From Terriglobia bacterium (GTDB taxonomy: Bacteria > Acidobacteriota > Vicinamibacteria > Vicinamibacterales > CAVVIG01), in contig JAIQFX010000011.1 in assembly GCA_020073005.1 (NCBI GenBank), positions 1 through 64,000 of the forward strand: a DNA stretch of 64,000 nt. Direction: 5' to 3'. A model generated the notes under the pieces. It ran no database searches and had not been told where the DNA came from. It saw nothing but the letters and a program-made list of their open reading frames with translations. Below are positions 1-7,314 of the stretch, piece after piece. The position numbers and the translations under genes were made by a program. Positions within the stretch are counted from its first letter, which is position 1. Each line of letters opens with the position of its first letter.

Positions 1-342
1 ACCAAGCTCGGCGTCATCGTGCGGCCGTCGTATCACCTGACGTTCGACACGGCGCTGCAGCGCAACGACATCAGCCTGCCGTTCCCGATGCACGACTTCG
101 TGACGAACCTCGTGACGTCACGCATCGGCTATGCGTTCAACACGCGCACGTTCCTCGACACTCTGCTGCAATACAACACGGACCTGCATCAGTTCAGCGC
201 GAACGTGCGCTTCGATCTGATCCACCGCCCGCTGAGCGATCTGTTCATCGTCTACAACGAGCAGCAGCTCACGAATCAGCCGACGCCCGTGAACGCGGGC
301 CGCGGGCTGATCCTCAAGTACACGCACATGCTGACGTTCTGA
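1..342 (+). CDS. C-terminal end of DUF5916-like outer-membrane protein (partial)
   Basis: The reading frame is open from the first base, so the N-terminus lies outside the window; 113 residues remain. The fragment has alternating polar and hydrophobic strands, the phrase DLFIVYNE, then GRGLILKYTHMLTF with a terminal Phe, as expected for the last strands of an outer-membrane beta-barrel. DUF5916 proteins, which often carry an N-terminal CBM9-like domain and are common in Acidobacteriota and Bacteroidota, end in this way. Family assignment rests on recall of the C-terminal motif. The substrate is unknown. Confidence 0.7.
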   Translation, partial: TKLGVIVRPSYHLTFDTALQRNDISLPFPMHDFVTNLVTSRIGYAFNTRTFLDTLLQYNTDLHQFSANVRFDLIHRPLSDLFIVYNEQQLTNQPTPVNAGRGLILKYTHMLTF

Positions 343-351
343 CGAGAGCGC

Positions 352-396
352 GAGGGGCGGAAGGGCAGGAGGGGCGGGAAGGGCGGGAAGGGTTAT
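352..396. repeat. G-rich 9-base tandem repeat
   Basis: Consecutive nonamers are GAGGGGCGG, AAGGGCAGG, AGGGGCGGG, AAGGGCGGG and AAGGGTTAT, five units in exact 9-base phase. The array fills the spacer between the convergent ends of the barrel gene and the next gene, whose stop codon at 393-395 lies in the last unit. The plus strand has enough G3 runs to form a G-quadruplex. Related 9-base arrays occur inside genes at 7704 and 55745. Confidence 0.75.
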
Positions 397-902
397 TCCG
401 CCCAGACGATGACCTGCGAACCGCGTCGATCGGCCTGATCGAGAATCAAGCCGGGTCCGCGGCGCTCGATGTCGTCGAGCGTGAGGCGGACGCGGTCCGA
501 ATCGAAATCGATCCCGTTGTCGCCGAGCACTGAGAATTTGTTGGACGGGGCGAGACGCAGCAGCCAGAAGGGAATCGAGATGTTGACGAGCTTCTGCGCG
601 CGCGTGTCGTAGGCGAGCACGCGCAGCGACGACAGCTTGACCGTCGAGGATGTGGCGGCCAGTTCGCGATGCAGCACGGGTTCGTCACCGCGGCGGATTT
701 CGATGAGCGGCTGCTGTCCGGCAAAGCGCGCCCGCGTCTGCGCGAACTGTTCGGCCGCGTTGGGCTCGGGCGTGAACTGCGTCCTGACGTGGCGGGAGAT
801 GAAGTACGCCGTGCCGCCGACGGCGGTGATCGCCAGCATCGCCACGACGATGACGAGCGCGATGACGATCGAAACCCACGTCTGACGCTTGCTTTCGCTC
901 AT
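393..902 (-). CDS. Single-TM protein of unknown function
   Basis: A 169-residue protein with one N-terminal membrane segment (about residues 9-34) and the rest probably periplasmic. The soluble part has the look of a small globular domain: an acidic stretch (DNGIDFDSDRVRLTLDDIERRGPG) and a C-terminal strand region. I do not recognise the family. It is convergent with the barrel gene and lies downstream of the TPR gene on the same strand, with a gap of about 45 bases, so it could be cotranscribed with it. Confidence 0.7.
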   Translation of the reverse strand: MSESKRQTWVSIVIALVIVVAMLAITAVGGTAYFISRHVRTQFTPEPNAAEQFAQTRARFAGQQPLIEIRRGDEPVLHRELAATSSTVKLSSLRVLAYDTRAQKLVNISIPFWLLRLAPSNKFSVLGDNGIDFDSDRVRLTLDDIERRGPGLILDQADRRGSQVIVWAE

Positions 903-948
903 AGGCCCTTCATCATCTAGACGGCCAGCCGCTCCGGCATGTTCGATC

Positions 949-2139
949 TTATTTCAGCCGCCGCCGCGCTTCCGCGGCCGTCGCGCCATCGTTGTCGCGC
1001 TCGCAGAGACTGATCGCCGCCTGGAACGCGTTGCGCGCCGCCGCCCGGTTCCCGGCCTTTTCCGCGATCTTGCCGAGTTCGAGCTGCGCGCGTCCGTGGA
1101 CCCAGGGACGGCCTTCGGCGCCCAGCGCCGCCCTCAAGTCGATCGCGGCCTCGGCGGGGCGGTTGAGCGCCGCGAGCGCGGCGCCGCGCTTGTAGCGCCA
1201 CAAGGCGTCTTCGCCGAACATGCGCGGCCGGCGATCGTCGGCGAACCGCTTGACGCCTTCGGTCAGGAATCGCTCGGCGTCGGCCGGGCGGCCGGCGCGC
1301 AGGCTCGTCGATCCGCTTTCCAGCCACACCAACCGGTTGCGCGGATACCGATTCCTCAACGTCGCCAGCTGCGCCAGCGCATCGTCGTAGCGCTTCTCGC
1401 GGTTGTAGAGAAGAAGGAGAGCGAATCGCGCGTCGGTCTGATTCTCGCCGTTGTACGCGGCGGCATCCTCGATCAATCGCAGCCCGCGTTGCCCATCGCC
1501 GCCGAAGCCGGCGATGTAGGCGGCCCATCGCAGCGGCAGGACCAACGTCGCGACGATGTAGCGATAGGTGCCGACGATGAGGCCGGCGTCCTTGCGCTGC
1601 GGCGCCAGCGTCAGCACTTGCTCGTGCTCGTCGTAGGCTTCACGCGCCGCGCGAAACGCGCCCAGCACGCGGCCGTCGACGGTCGCCGTGTAGGACGCCC
1701 GGAGCCCGACGGCGGCGCCGAGCTGATAGTGCGCATCCGGATCGCGAGGATTGCTGGCCAGGCGCTGGCGGGCGAGCGCGATGGCGCGTTCGATCGACGC
1801 GTTGAACGCCGCTGCCGTCTCCGGCGGTGGCAACGGCGCCTGCGCGTTGTTCGGCGTCGTGACGCGCCCCAGATAATCGTCGACGGTCATGTTGCCGCGG
1901 CGATACGTGATGCCCAGCCACAATGAGAGGGCCAGCCCGCGGTGCGCGCCGGGGTCGAGCGGATCGGCCGCGACGGCCTGCTGAAACGCGGCGAGCGCTT
2001 CGGCGTGATCGAGGTTGTAGGTGTAGTCGGCGGCCTTGGCGCGCAGCGCTTCCGACGCGGGGCTCGCCGCGGCCGGCGCCGCCCCGAGCGTCAGAAGGAT
2101 ACAGACCGTAACGGTCCACTTACAGAAACGCGCCACCAC
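949..2139 (-). CDS. Secreted TPR-repeat protein
   Basis: The 396-residue product has a signal peptide (hydrophobic residues about 10-25, cleavage near AAA-SPA). TPR-type helical pairs follow: DHAEALAAFQQAVAADPLDP early, then a middle part spaced by TPR-like helices, then AGRPADAERFLTEGVKRF, NRPAEAAIDLRAAL and AGNRAAARNAFQAAISL near the end. TPRs mediate protein-protein contacts; no catalytic motif is visible. The gene is divergent from the cytochrome oxidase operon, with a 119-base spacer, but nothing shows a functional link. Confidence 0.8.
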   Translation of the reverse strand: MVARFCKWTVTVCILLTLGAAPAAASPASEALRAKAADYTYNLDHAEALAAFQQAVAADPLDPGAHRGLALSLWLGITYRRGNMTVDDYLGRVTTPNNAQAPLPPPETAAAFNASIERAIALARQRLASNPRDPDAHYQLGAAVGLRASYTATVDGRVLGAFRAAREAYDEHEQVLTLAPQRKDAGLIVGTYRYIVATLVLPLRWAAYIAGFGGDGQRGLRLIEDAAAYNGENQTDARFALLLLYNREKRYDDALAQLATLRNRYPRNRLVWLESGSTSLRAGRPADAERFLTEGVKRFADDRRPRMFGEDALWRYKRGAALAALNRPAEAAIDLRAALGAEGRPWVHGRAQLELGKIAEKAGNRAAARNAFQAAISLCERDNDGATAAEARRRLK

Positions 2140-2178
2140 GTCATCTTACGACGCGGACAAAACCGCGCGCGAAGTCAC

Positions 2179-2208
2179 TTGCGCCCGCTTGTGCCTTCTG
2201 CATACAAT
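2179..2208 (+). promoter_or_regulatory. Candidate sigma-70 promoter of the cytochrome oxidase operon
   Basis: TTGCGC (2179-2184) and TACAAT (2203-2208) are separated by 18 bases and lie about 50 bases upstream of the subunit I start. Both hexamers fit a housekeeping-type promoter. This is assigned by eye only. Confidence 0.45.
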
Positions 2209-2258
2209 CGCACCCGAATTGTCCGGGATTCATCCCTTCTAAGCAGCAGGAGTCGACG

Positions 2259-4022
2259 TTGGACAACGTGACCACTCACGGGAGCGTCGCGCACGGCCAC
2301 GCGCACGAGCACGCCGCGCATCACGAGCTGGGGTTCTGGCGGAAATACGTGTTCTCGGTCGATCACAAAGTGATCGGCATTCAGTACGCGGTGACCGGCC
2401 TGCTGTTCCTGCTCTTCGGTTTCACGCTGATGATGATCATGCGGTGGCAGATGGCCTACCCCGGCCGTCCGATCCCGCTGATTGGCATGTGGCTCGGCCA
2501 GGATCGCGCGCCGATGGGCGTGATGCTCCCCGAGTTCTACAACCAGCTCGGCGCGATGCACGGCACCATCATGGTGTTCCTCGGCGTCGTGCCGCTCGCC
2601 GTCGGCGGCTTCGGCAACTTCGTGATGCCGCTCCAGATTGGCGCGCCCGACATGGCGTTCCCCAAGCTCAACATGATGAGTTACTGGGTGTACTTCATCG
2701 GCGGCGTGACGATGCTCGCGAGCTTCTTCCCGACGGGCGGCGCCGCGCAGTCGGGCTGGACGTCGTATCCGCCGCTCGCGGTCATCGCGCCCGGCCAGAC
2801 GATGTGGCTCGTCGGCATGATCTTCCTGATCACGTCGTCGCTGCTGGGCTCGGTCAACTTCATCGTGACGATCGTGCAGCTGCGGGCCAAGGGCCTCACG
2901 TGGATGCGGCTGCCGTTCTTCGTCTGGGCGCAGCTCGTCACGGCGTTCCTGCTGCTGCTCGCGTTCCCGCCGCTCGAAGCGGCCGGCGTGCTGCAGCTGA
3001 TGGATCGCGTCGCCGGCACGAGCTTCTTCATGCCGAGCGGTCTCGTCGTCAGCGGCAAGCCGCTCATGATTTCCGGCAACGGCAATCCGCTCCTCTGGCA
3101 GCATCTCTTCTGGTTCCTCGCGCATCCCGAGGTGTACGTCCTGATTCTGCCGGCGTTCGGCATCATCTCGGAGATCATCGCGAACAACACGCGCAAGCCG
3201 CTCTGGGGCTACAAGACGCTCGTCTACGCCGTGGTCTTCCTCGGCTTCATGTCCTTCATCGTGTGGGCGCACCACATGTTCATGACGGGCATGGGCACGA
3301 CGATGAGCGCGTTCTTCCAGACGACGACGATGATCATTTCGATCCCGTCGGTCATCGTGCTGACGGCGCTGCTGCTGTCGCTCTGGGGCGCGTCGATCCG
3401 GTTCAACCCGCCGATGCTGTTCGCGCTGGCGTTCCTGCCGATGTTCGCGATCGGCGGCCTCACGGGTCTGCCGCTCGGCCTCGCGCCGTCGGACATCCAC
3501 CTGCACGACACCTACTACGTCATCGGCCACTTCCACTACGTCGTCGCGCCGGGCACGATCTTCGCGCTGTTCGGCGGCGTGTACTACTGGTTCCCGAAGG
3601 CCACCGGCAAGAAGATGAACGAGCTGCTCGGCTACGTGCACTTCTGGGGATCGTTCATCTGCATCAACCTCGTGTTCATGCCGATGTTCATCCAGGGCCT
3701 CGGCGGCATGAACCGCCGGATGTACGACGGCGGCGCGCAGTACGCGCACAACGCCGGCCTGCTGAAGTGGAACCTCGTGATCGGGTTCGCGGCGTGGAGC
3801 CTCGGCCTCTTCCAGATTCCGTTCATCATCAATTTCTTCAGCAGCATCAAGTGGGGCAAGGCGGTCGACAAGAACCCGTGGGAGGCCACGACGCTCGAGT
3901 GGTCCGCGCCGTCGCCGCCGGGACACGGCAACTTCCTGACTGAACCCGTCGTGTATCGCGGGCCGTACGAGTACAGCGTGCCCGGCGCGGCGAGAGACTT
4001 CAGCCCGCAGTTCGAAGCGTAA
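2259..4022 (+). CDS. ctaD: Cytochrome c oxidase subunit I (aa3-type)
   Basis: Catalytic subunit of the proton-pumping terminal oxidase in the inner membrane; 587 residues, normal for the family. Visible ligands: H101 and H426 (low-spin heme), H424 (high-spin heme), H289, H338 and H339 (CuB), with the HPEVY motif (E291, Y293) of the D-channel and the cross-linked Tyr. N120, D131 and N138 match the D-channel entry residues, so this is an A1-type pumping oxidase. A His-rich N-terminal tail (residues 7-22) precedes the first TM segment. Start chosen at TTG 2259, with GCAGGAG six bases upstream. It is first in a six-gene operon. Confidence 0.97.
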   Translation: MDNVTTHGSVAHGHAHEHAAHHELGFWRKYVFSVDHKVIGIQYAVTGLLFLLFGFTLMMIMRWQMAYPGRPIPLIGMWLGQDRAPMGVMLPEFYNQLGAMHGTIMVFLGVVPLAVGGFGNFVMPLQIGAPDMAFPKLNMMSYWVYFIGGVTMLASFFPTGGAAQSGWTSYPPLAVIAPGQTMWLVGMIFLITSSLLGSVNFIVTIVQLRAKGLTWMRLPFFVWAQLVTAFLLLLAFPPLEAAGVLQLMDRVAGTSFFMPSGLVVSGKPLMISGNGNPLLWQHLFWFLAHPEVYVLILPAFGIISEIIANNTRKPLWGYKTLVYAVVFLGFMSFIVWAHHMFMTGMGTTMSAFFQTTTMIISIPSVIVLTALLLSLWGASIRFNPPMLFALAFLPMFAIGGLTGLPLGLAPSDIHLHDTYYVIGHFHYVVAPGTIFALFGGVYYWFPKATGKKMNELLGYVHFWGSFICINLVFMPMFIQGLGGMNRRMYDGGAQYAHNAGLLKWNLVIGFAAWSLGLFQIPFIINFFSSIKWGKAVDKNPWEATTLEWSAPSPPGHGNFLTEPVVYRGPYEYSVPGAARDFSPQFEA

Positions 4023-4048
4023 ATCGCAAGGGACACGAAGGATACAAC

Positions 4049-4633
4049 GTGGATATCCCGTATATCGTCGAAACCCGGCCCGACACGGGTCTGGCCAACG
4101 GCAAGCTCGGCATCTGGCTGTTCCTGGCGTCGGAAGTGATGCTGTTCGGCGCGCTGTTCTCGACCTACATCATCCTGCGCGTCGGCGCGCCCGAGTGGCC
4201 GCACGGCGAGCTGAACGTCTGGCTCGGCGCGGGCAACACCGTCATCCTGATCAGCTCGTCGGTGACGATGGTGATGGCGTGGGCGTCGCTCAAGATGAAG
4301 GACTGGGGCAAGCACCGCCTCTACCTGATGCTGACGGTGGGGCTGGCGCTGTTCTTCCTCGTGAACAAGTACTTCGAGTACGCCGAGCACGTCCGCATGC
4401 ACGAGCTGCCGTCGCACAGCACGTTCTTCGCGATCTACTTCACGCTGACGGGCCTCCACGGTCTGCACATCCTAGGCGGCGTCGTCGTGATGCTGTATTT
4501 CCTGGGGCCGGGCGCGAAGATGTGGAAGGCGAACCCGGATCAGTTCACGAATCGCATCGAGTACACCGGGCTCTACTGGCACTTCGTCGACCTGGTGTGG
4601 ATCTTCCTGTTCCCTGTGCTGTACCTGCTGTAA
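4049..4633 (+). CDS. ctaE: Cytochrome c oxidase subunit III
   Basis: Membrane subunit of the heme-copper oxidase, 194 residues, the short five-TM form. Family features include GIWLFLASEVMLFGA in the first helix, the FFAIYFTLTGLHGLHILGG stretch and the closing GLYWHFVDLVWIFLFPVLYLL. GTG start at 4049 with GAAGGA seven bases upstream. It lies 26 bases after subunit I in the same operon. Confidence 0.95.
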   Translation: MDIPYIVETRPDTGLANGKLGIWLFLASEVMLFGALFSTYIILRVGAPEWPHGELNVWLGAGNTVILISSSVTMVMAWASLKMKDWGKHRLYLMLTVGLALFFLVNKYFEYAEHVRMHELPSHSTFFAIYFTLTGLHGLHILGGVVVMLYFLGPGAKMWKANPDQFTNRIEYTGLYWHFVDLVWIFLFPVLYLL

Positions 4634-4644
4634 CGGAGAGACGC

Positions 4645-4977
4645 ATGTCGGATTCCTCGGACATCAAGAGTCACCTCGGCAAGTACTGGATGATCGGCGC
4701 GGCGCTGCTCGTCTTCACGGGCATCACGGTGGCCGCGAACCAGCTTCATCTGGTGGTGCCGCTGGCCATTACGGTGGCGCTCGTCATCGCGATCACGAAG
4801 GGATCGATGGTGGCGGCCGTCTTCATGCACCTCAGCCACGAGAAGAAGTGGATCTACGGGTCGCTGATCCTGACCGTCGTGTTCTTCATCGTGCTCATGA
4901 CGATCCCGTTCCTCACGATCAACGACACGATCGGCACGCCGATTCACGTGTCGGCCCCCGAGCATACAGGTCATTGA
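4645..4977 (+). CDS. Cytochrome c oxidase subunit IV (prokaryotic type)
   Basis: A 110-residue protein with three membrane helices. It has the pattern of the prokaryotic subunit IV family (KGSMVAAVFMHLSHEKKW between helices two and three), where it probably helps assembly or stability of the oxidase. The ATG at 4645 has GGAGAG just upstream and follows the subunit III stop by 11 bases. A His-containing tail ends in APEHTGH. Confidence 0.9.
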   Translation: MSDSSDIKSHLGKYWMIGAALLVFTGITVAANQLHLVVPLAITVALVIAITKGSMVAAVFMHLSHEKKWIYGSLILTVVFFIVLMTIPFLTINDTIGTPIHVSAPEHTGH

Positions 4978-4979
4978 CG

Positions 4980-5177
4980 ATGTCGCTGCGCGCCTTTCAC
5001 CTCTTGTTCATCGCCGTCTCGGTGATGCTCACCGTGTTTTTCGCGGTGTGGGCGGCGGCGCAGTACAACGTGGCGCACCACGCCGGGTTCGCCGTCACCG
5101 GCGTAGCGTCGCTCGCGTGCGGCGTCGCGCTCACGGTCTACGGGACGGCGTTCCAGCGAAAGACGAGGCGGTTCTGA
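4980..5177 (+). CDS. Small two-TM protein in the cox operon
   Basis: A 65-residue protein with two predicted membrane helices (about 5-27 and 33-55) and a basic C-terminus (QRKTRRF). The start lies two bases after the subunit IV stop, and its stop overlaps the next start, so translation is probably coupled. No conserved catalytic residue is visible. It may be an accessory or assembly factor of the oxidase, inferred from position only. Confidence 0.75.
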   Translation: MSLRAFHLLFIAVSVMLTVFFAVWAAAQYNVAHHAGFAVTGVASLACGVALTVYGTAFQRKTRRF

Positions 5178-5461
5178 TGCGGAAGACCGTGATTACGCTC
5201 GCGCTTCTGGCCGCGCCGCGCGTCGCGCTCGCCTGCCCGGTGTGTTTCGGGCAGAACGATTCGCCGCTCGCCGTCGCGATGAACCAGGGCATTCTCATGA
5301 TGCTGGGCGTCGTCGCGCTCGTGCTCGGCGCGTTCGCGTCCTTCTTTATTGTCTTGATCCGGCGCGCGAACCGCGCCGCCGAACAGATGAATCAGGCGGA
5401 CGCCGCGCAGCCGGCCGATGCCTCGCGCTACGCGATGGGAGAGGGGACCGCTCAATGCTGA
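5177..5461 (+). CDS. Small CPxC-containing membrane protein in the cox operon
   Basis: A 94-residue protein with an N-terminal signal-like helix (residues 3-18), then CPVC at 20-23, then a membrane helix (about 35-60) and a polar tail. The start overlaps the previous stop at base 5177, and the stop overlaps the start of subunit II (ATGCTGA). The CPxC pair just after the first hydrophobic segment would face the periplasm and could bind copper or do thiol exchange for CuA loading in subunit II. That role is an inference. I know no experimentally studied member. Confidence 0.75.
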   Translation: MRKTVITLALLAAPRVALACPVCFGQNDSPLAVAMNQGILMMLGVVALVLGAFASFFIVLIRRANRAAEQMNQADAAQPADASRYAMGEGTAQC

Positions 5462-6222
5462 ACTATCTGGGACTGCCGCCGCAGGCGTCCACGCACGCCG
5501 GCGACATCGATCAAATGATCGGCATCATCCACTGGCTGATGCTGGTGATGTTCGTCGGCTGGGGCCTCTACTTCGTCTACGTCCTCATCCGGTTCCGCAG
5601 AGGCGCCAACCCGAAGGCGAATTACGAGGGCGCGCACGGGACGTTCGCCAAGGGTACCGAGATCGCCGTTGTCATCGCCGAGATGGCGATTCTGCTCGTT
5701 TTTGCGATCCCCGCGTGGGCCACGCGCGTCTCGCAGCTTCCGGCCGAGAACCAGGCCACGCTCGTCCGCCTCTATGCCGAGCAGTTCGCCTGGAACATCC
5801 AGTATCCCGGGCCCGACGGCAAGTTCGGACGCACGGACATCTCGCTGGTCAGCGCCGACAATCCGATTGGCCTCGATCGCCGGGATCCGGACGCGAAGGA
5901 TGACGTCACCACGATCAATCAGCTGAACCTGCCGGTCGACCGGCCGGTCCTCATCCAGCTGTCGAGCAAGGACGTGATCCACAGCTTCGCAATCTACGAG
6001 ATGCGCGTGAAGCAGGACGTCGTGCCGGGCCTGCGCATCCCGGTGTGGTTCATTCCGAACAAAATCGGCGCGTACGAGATCGCGTGCTCGCAGCTCTGCG
6101 GCCTCGGTCACTTCCGCATGCGCGGGTTCGTCACGGTCCAGAGCGCGGCGGACTTCCAGAAATGGATGGACGACCAGGAAAAAGAGCTCAGGCCGGCGAC
6201 CGCTACACCGACAGCGAACTAG
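5455..6222 (+). CDS. ctaC: Cytochrome c oxidase subunit II
   Basis: The 255-residue subunit accepts electrons from cytochrome c through the CuA centre. Two N-terminal TM helices (about 20-45 and 68-90) are followed by a periplasmic cupredoxin domain. CuA ligands are visible: H176, then C211, C215, H219 and M222 in CSQLCGLGHFRM. The usual Glu between the cysteines is Gln213; that residue binds copper by its backbone, so activity is probably kept. YAEQFAWNIQYPGPDGKFG carries the aromatic entry site. There is no fused cytochrome c domain. It is last in the operon, whereas subunit II is usually first. Confidence 0.95.
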   Translation: MLNYLGLPPQASTHAGDIDQMIGIIHWLMLVMFVGWGLYFVYVLIRFRRGANPKANYEGAHGTFAKGTEIAVVIAEMAILLVFAIPAWATRVSQLPAENQATLVRLYAEQFAWNIQYPGPDGKFGRTDISLVSADNPIGLDRRDPDAKDDVTTINQLNLPVDRPVLIQLSSKDVIHSFAIYEMRVKQDVVPGLRIPVWFIPNKIGAYEIACSQLCGLGHFRMRGFVTVQSAADFQKWMDDQEKELRPATATPTAN

Positions 6223-7289
6223 AGCGTCAGTTCCCGGCCGATCCCGCGTTCCGCCGCCCGGCGGTACGCGAGGTCGGCCGCCGTCACATCCTCCACGGCC
6301 AACCCCAGACTCTTGAAGATCGTGACGTCGGTATCGCGCAGCCGTCCAGTGGCGCCGTCGACGAGCTCGCCAATCTCCGCGGCGATGTGATTCGCCGCGA
6401 AGCGGCCTTCCTGGATGCCGAGCGCGACGTCGCCGGACTCGACGAGCGCGGCCGCCCGTGAATCGACGAAGAGCCGCGCGCGCGCGACGAGCGCGGGATC
6501 CATCTCGCGCTGCGTCGGCCGGCACGCGCCGACCGAGATCACGTGCGCGCCGGGCTTGACCCAGGCGTCCTCGACGACCGGCGTCGGCGATGCGGTCACG
6601 AGGACGATGATGTCCGCCCCGACGACCGCCTCGCCGGCGTGATCGACGGCCGTGATTGAGTACGAGGTCCGACGCGGGTCCGATCCGGGTCCGACTGGGG
6701 TCGGACCGGGGTCGGACCCTGTGGCAGTTCTTGCCCAGGCGACGAACTGCTCGCGATGCAGTTTCTGCGGACTCCAGACTGTCACTTGCCGCAGTTGGTG
6801 GACGCGGGCCAGCGCTTCCAGATGACTGCGTGCCTGCACGCCCGATCCGAGAATCGCCAGCGATGCGGCATTCTTCCGCGCGAGCAGCCGCGACGAGACC
6901 GCCGACACCGCCGCCGTTCGCGCCTCGGTGATGTACCGGCCGTCGAGCAGGGCCAGCAGTGCACCGGTCTCGGGATCCAGCAACACAATCGACGCCAGAT
7001 GCGAGTGGAGACCGCGCGCGGCATTGGCGCCGAACACGGTCACCAGCTTCGCGCCAAGCGCGGCCCCGCCTTCGTTCGCGGCCCCAGCGGCGGCCGACGC
7101 GCGAACGTAGGCGGGCATCGTGGCAAAGAACGAATGATCGGCAACGACCGGAATCACACTGCGCACGGGCTGCGTGACGCGGCCGCTCGAGAAGCGCTGC
7201 AGCGCGGACGCCATGGTGTCGATGAGGTCGTCCATGCTCAGGACGGCCTTCACGTCGGATTCAGTCAGGAGGCGGAAGTGGACGGCCAT
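6219..7289 (-). CDS. Ornithine cyclodeaminase / mu-crystallin family protein
   Basis: A 356-residue NAD(P)-binding enzyme. Seen: K81 and R124 of the family, the Rossmann loop LAILGSGVQARSH (145-156), and the C-terminal GESGDVALG-like stretch (VESGDVALGIQEG). The Asp-containing motif typical of true ornithine cyclodeaminases is absent (SVGACRPTQREMD instead), so a related reaction such as reduction of pyrroline-2-carboxylate is likelier. Divergent, 25 bases from a proline-racemase-family gene, which supports imino-acid metabolism. Residues 191-207 (GSDPGPTPVGPGSDPRR) are an in-frame repeat insertion. Its 3' end overlaps subunit II by four bases. Confidence 0.85.
   Translation of the reverse strand: MAVHFRLLTESDVKAVLSMDDLIDTMASALQRFSSGRVTQPVRSVIPVVADHSFFATMPAYVRASAAAGAANEGGAALGAKLVTVFGANAARGLHSHLASIVLLDPETGALLALLDGRYITEARTAAVSAVSSRLLARKNAASLAILGSGVQARSHLEALARVHQLRQVTVWSPQKLHREQFVAWARTATGSDPGPTPVGPGSDPRRTSYSITAVDHAGEAVVGADIIVLVTASPTPVVEDAWVKPGAHVISVGACRPTQREMDPALVARARLFVDSRAAALVESGDVALGIQEGRFAANHIAAEIGELVDGATGRLRDTDVTIFKSLGLAVEDVTAADLAYRRAAERGIGRELTL
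6676..6719. repeat. Palindromic GGGTCCGA repeat inside the cyclodeaminase-family gene
   Basis: GGGTCCGATCCGGGTCCGAC is followed by a near-perfect inverted copy ending GGGTCGGACCC, so the segment can fold back on itself. It encodes a Gly/Pro/Ser/Asp stretch in the Rossmann domain that homologues normally lack. It is in frame. Resembles REP-type dispersed palindromes; the copy number in this genome is unknown. Confidence 0.65.
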
Positions 7290-7314
7290 GCGGGAATGTT
7301 ACAGTGCTATCCCG

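Noticed and set aside
2175-3926. 583-residue open frame opposite the oxidase subunit I gene
   Set aside because: Arg/Glu/His-rich composition of an antisense shadow in GC-rich DNA; the plus strand encodes a conserved enzyme with all its metal ligands.
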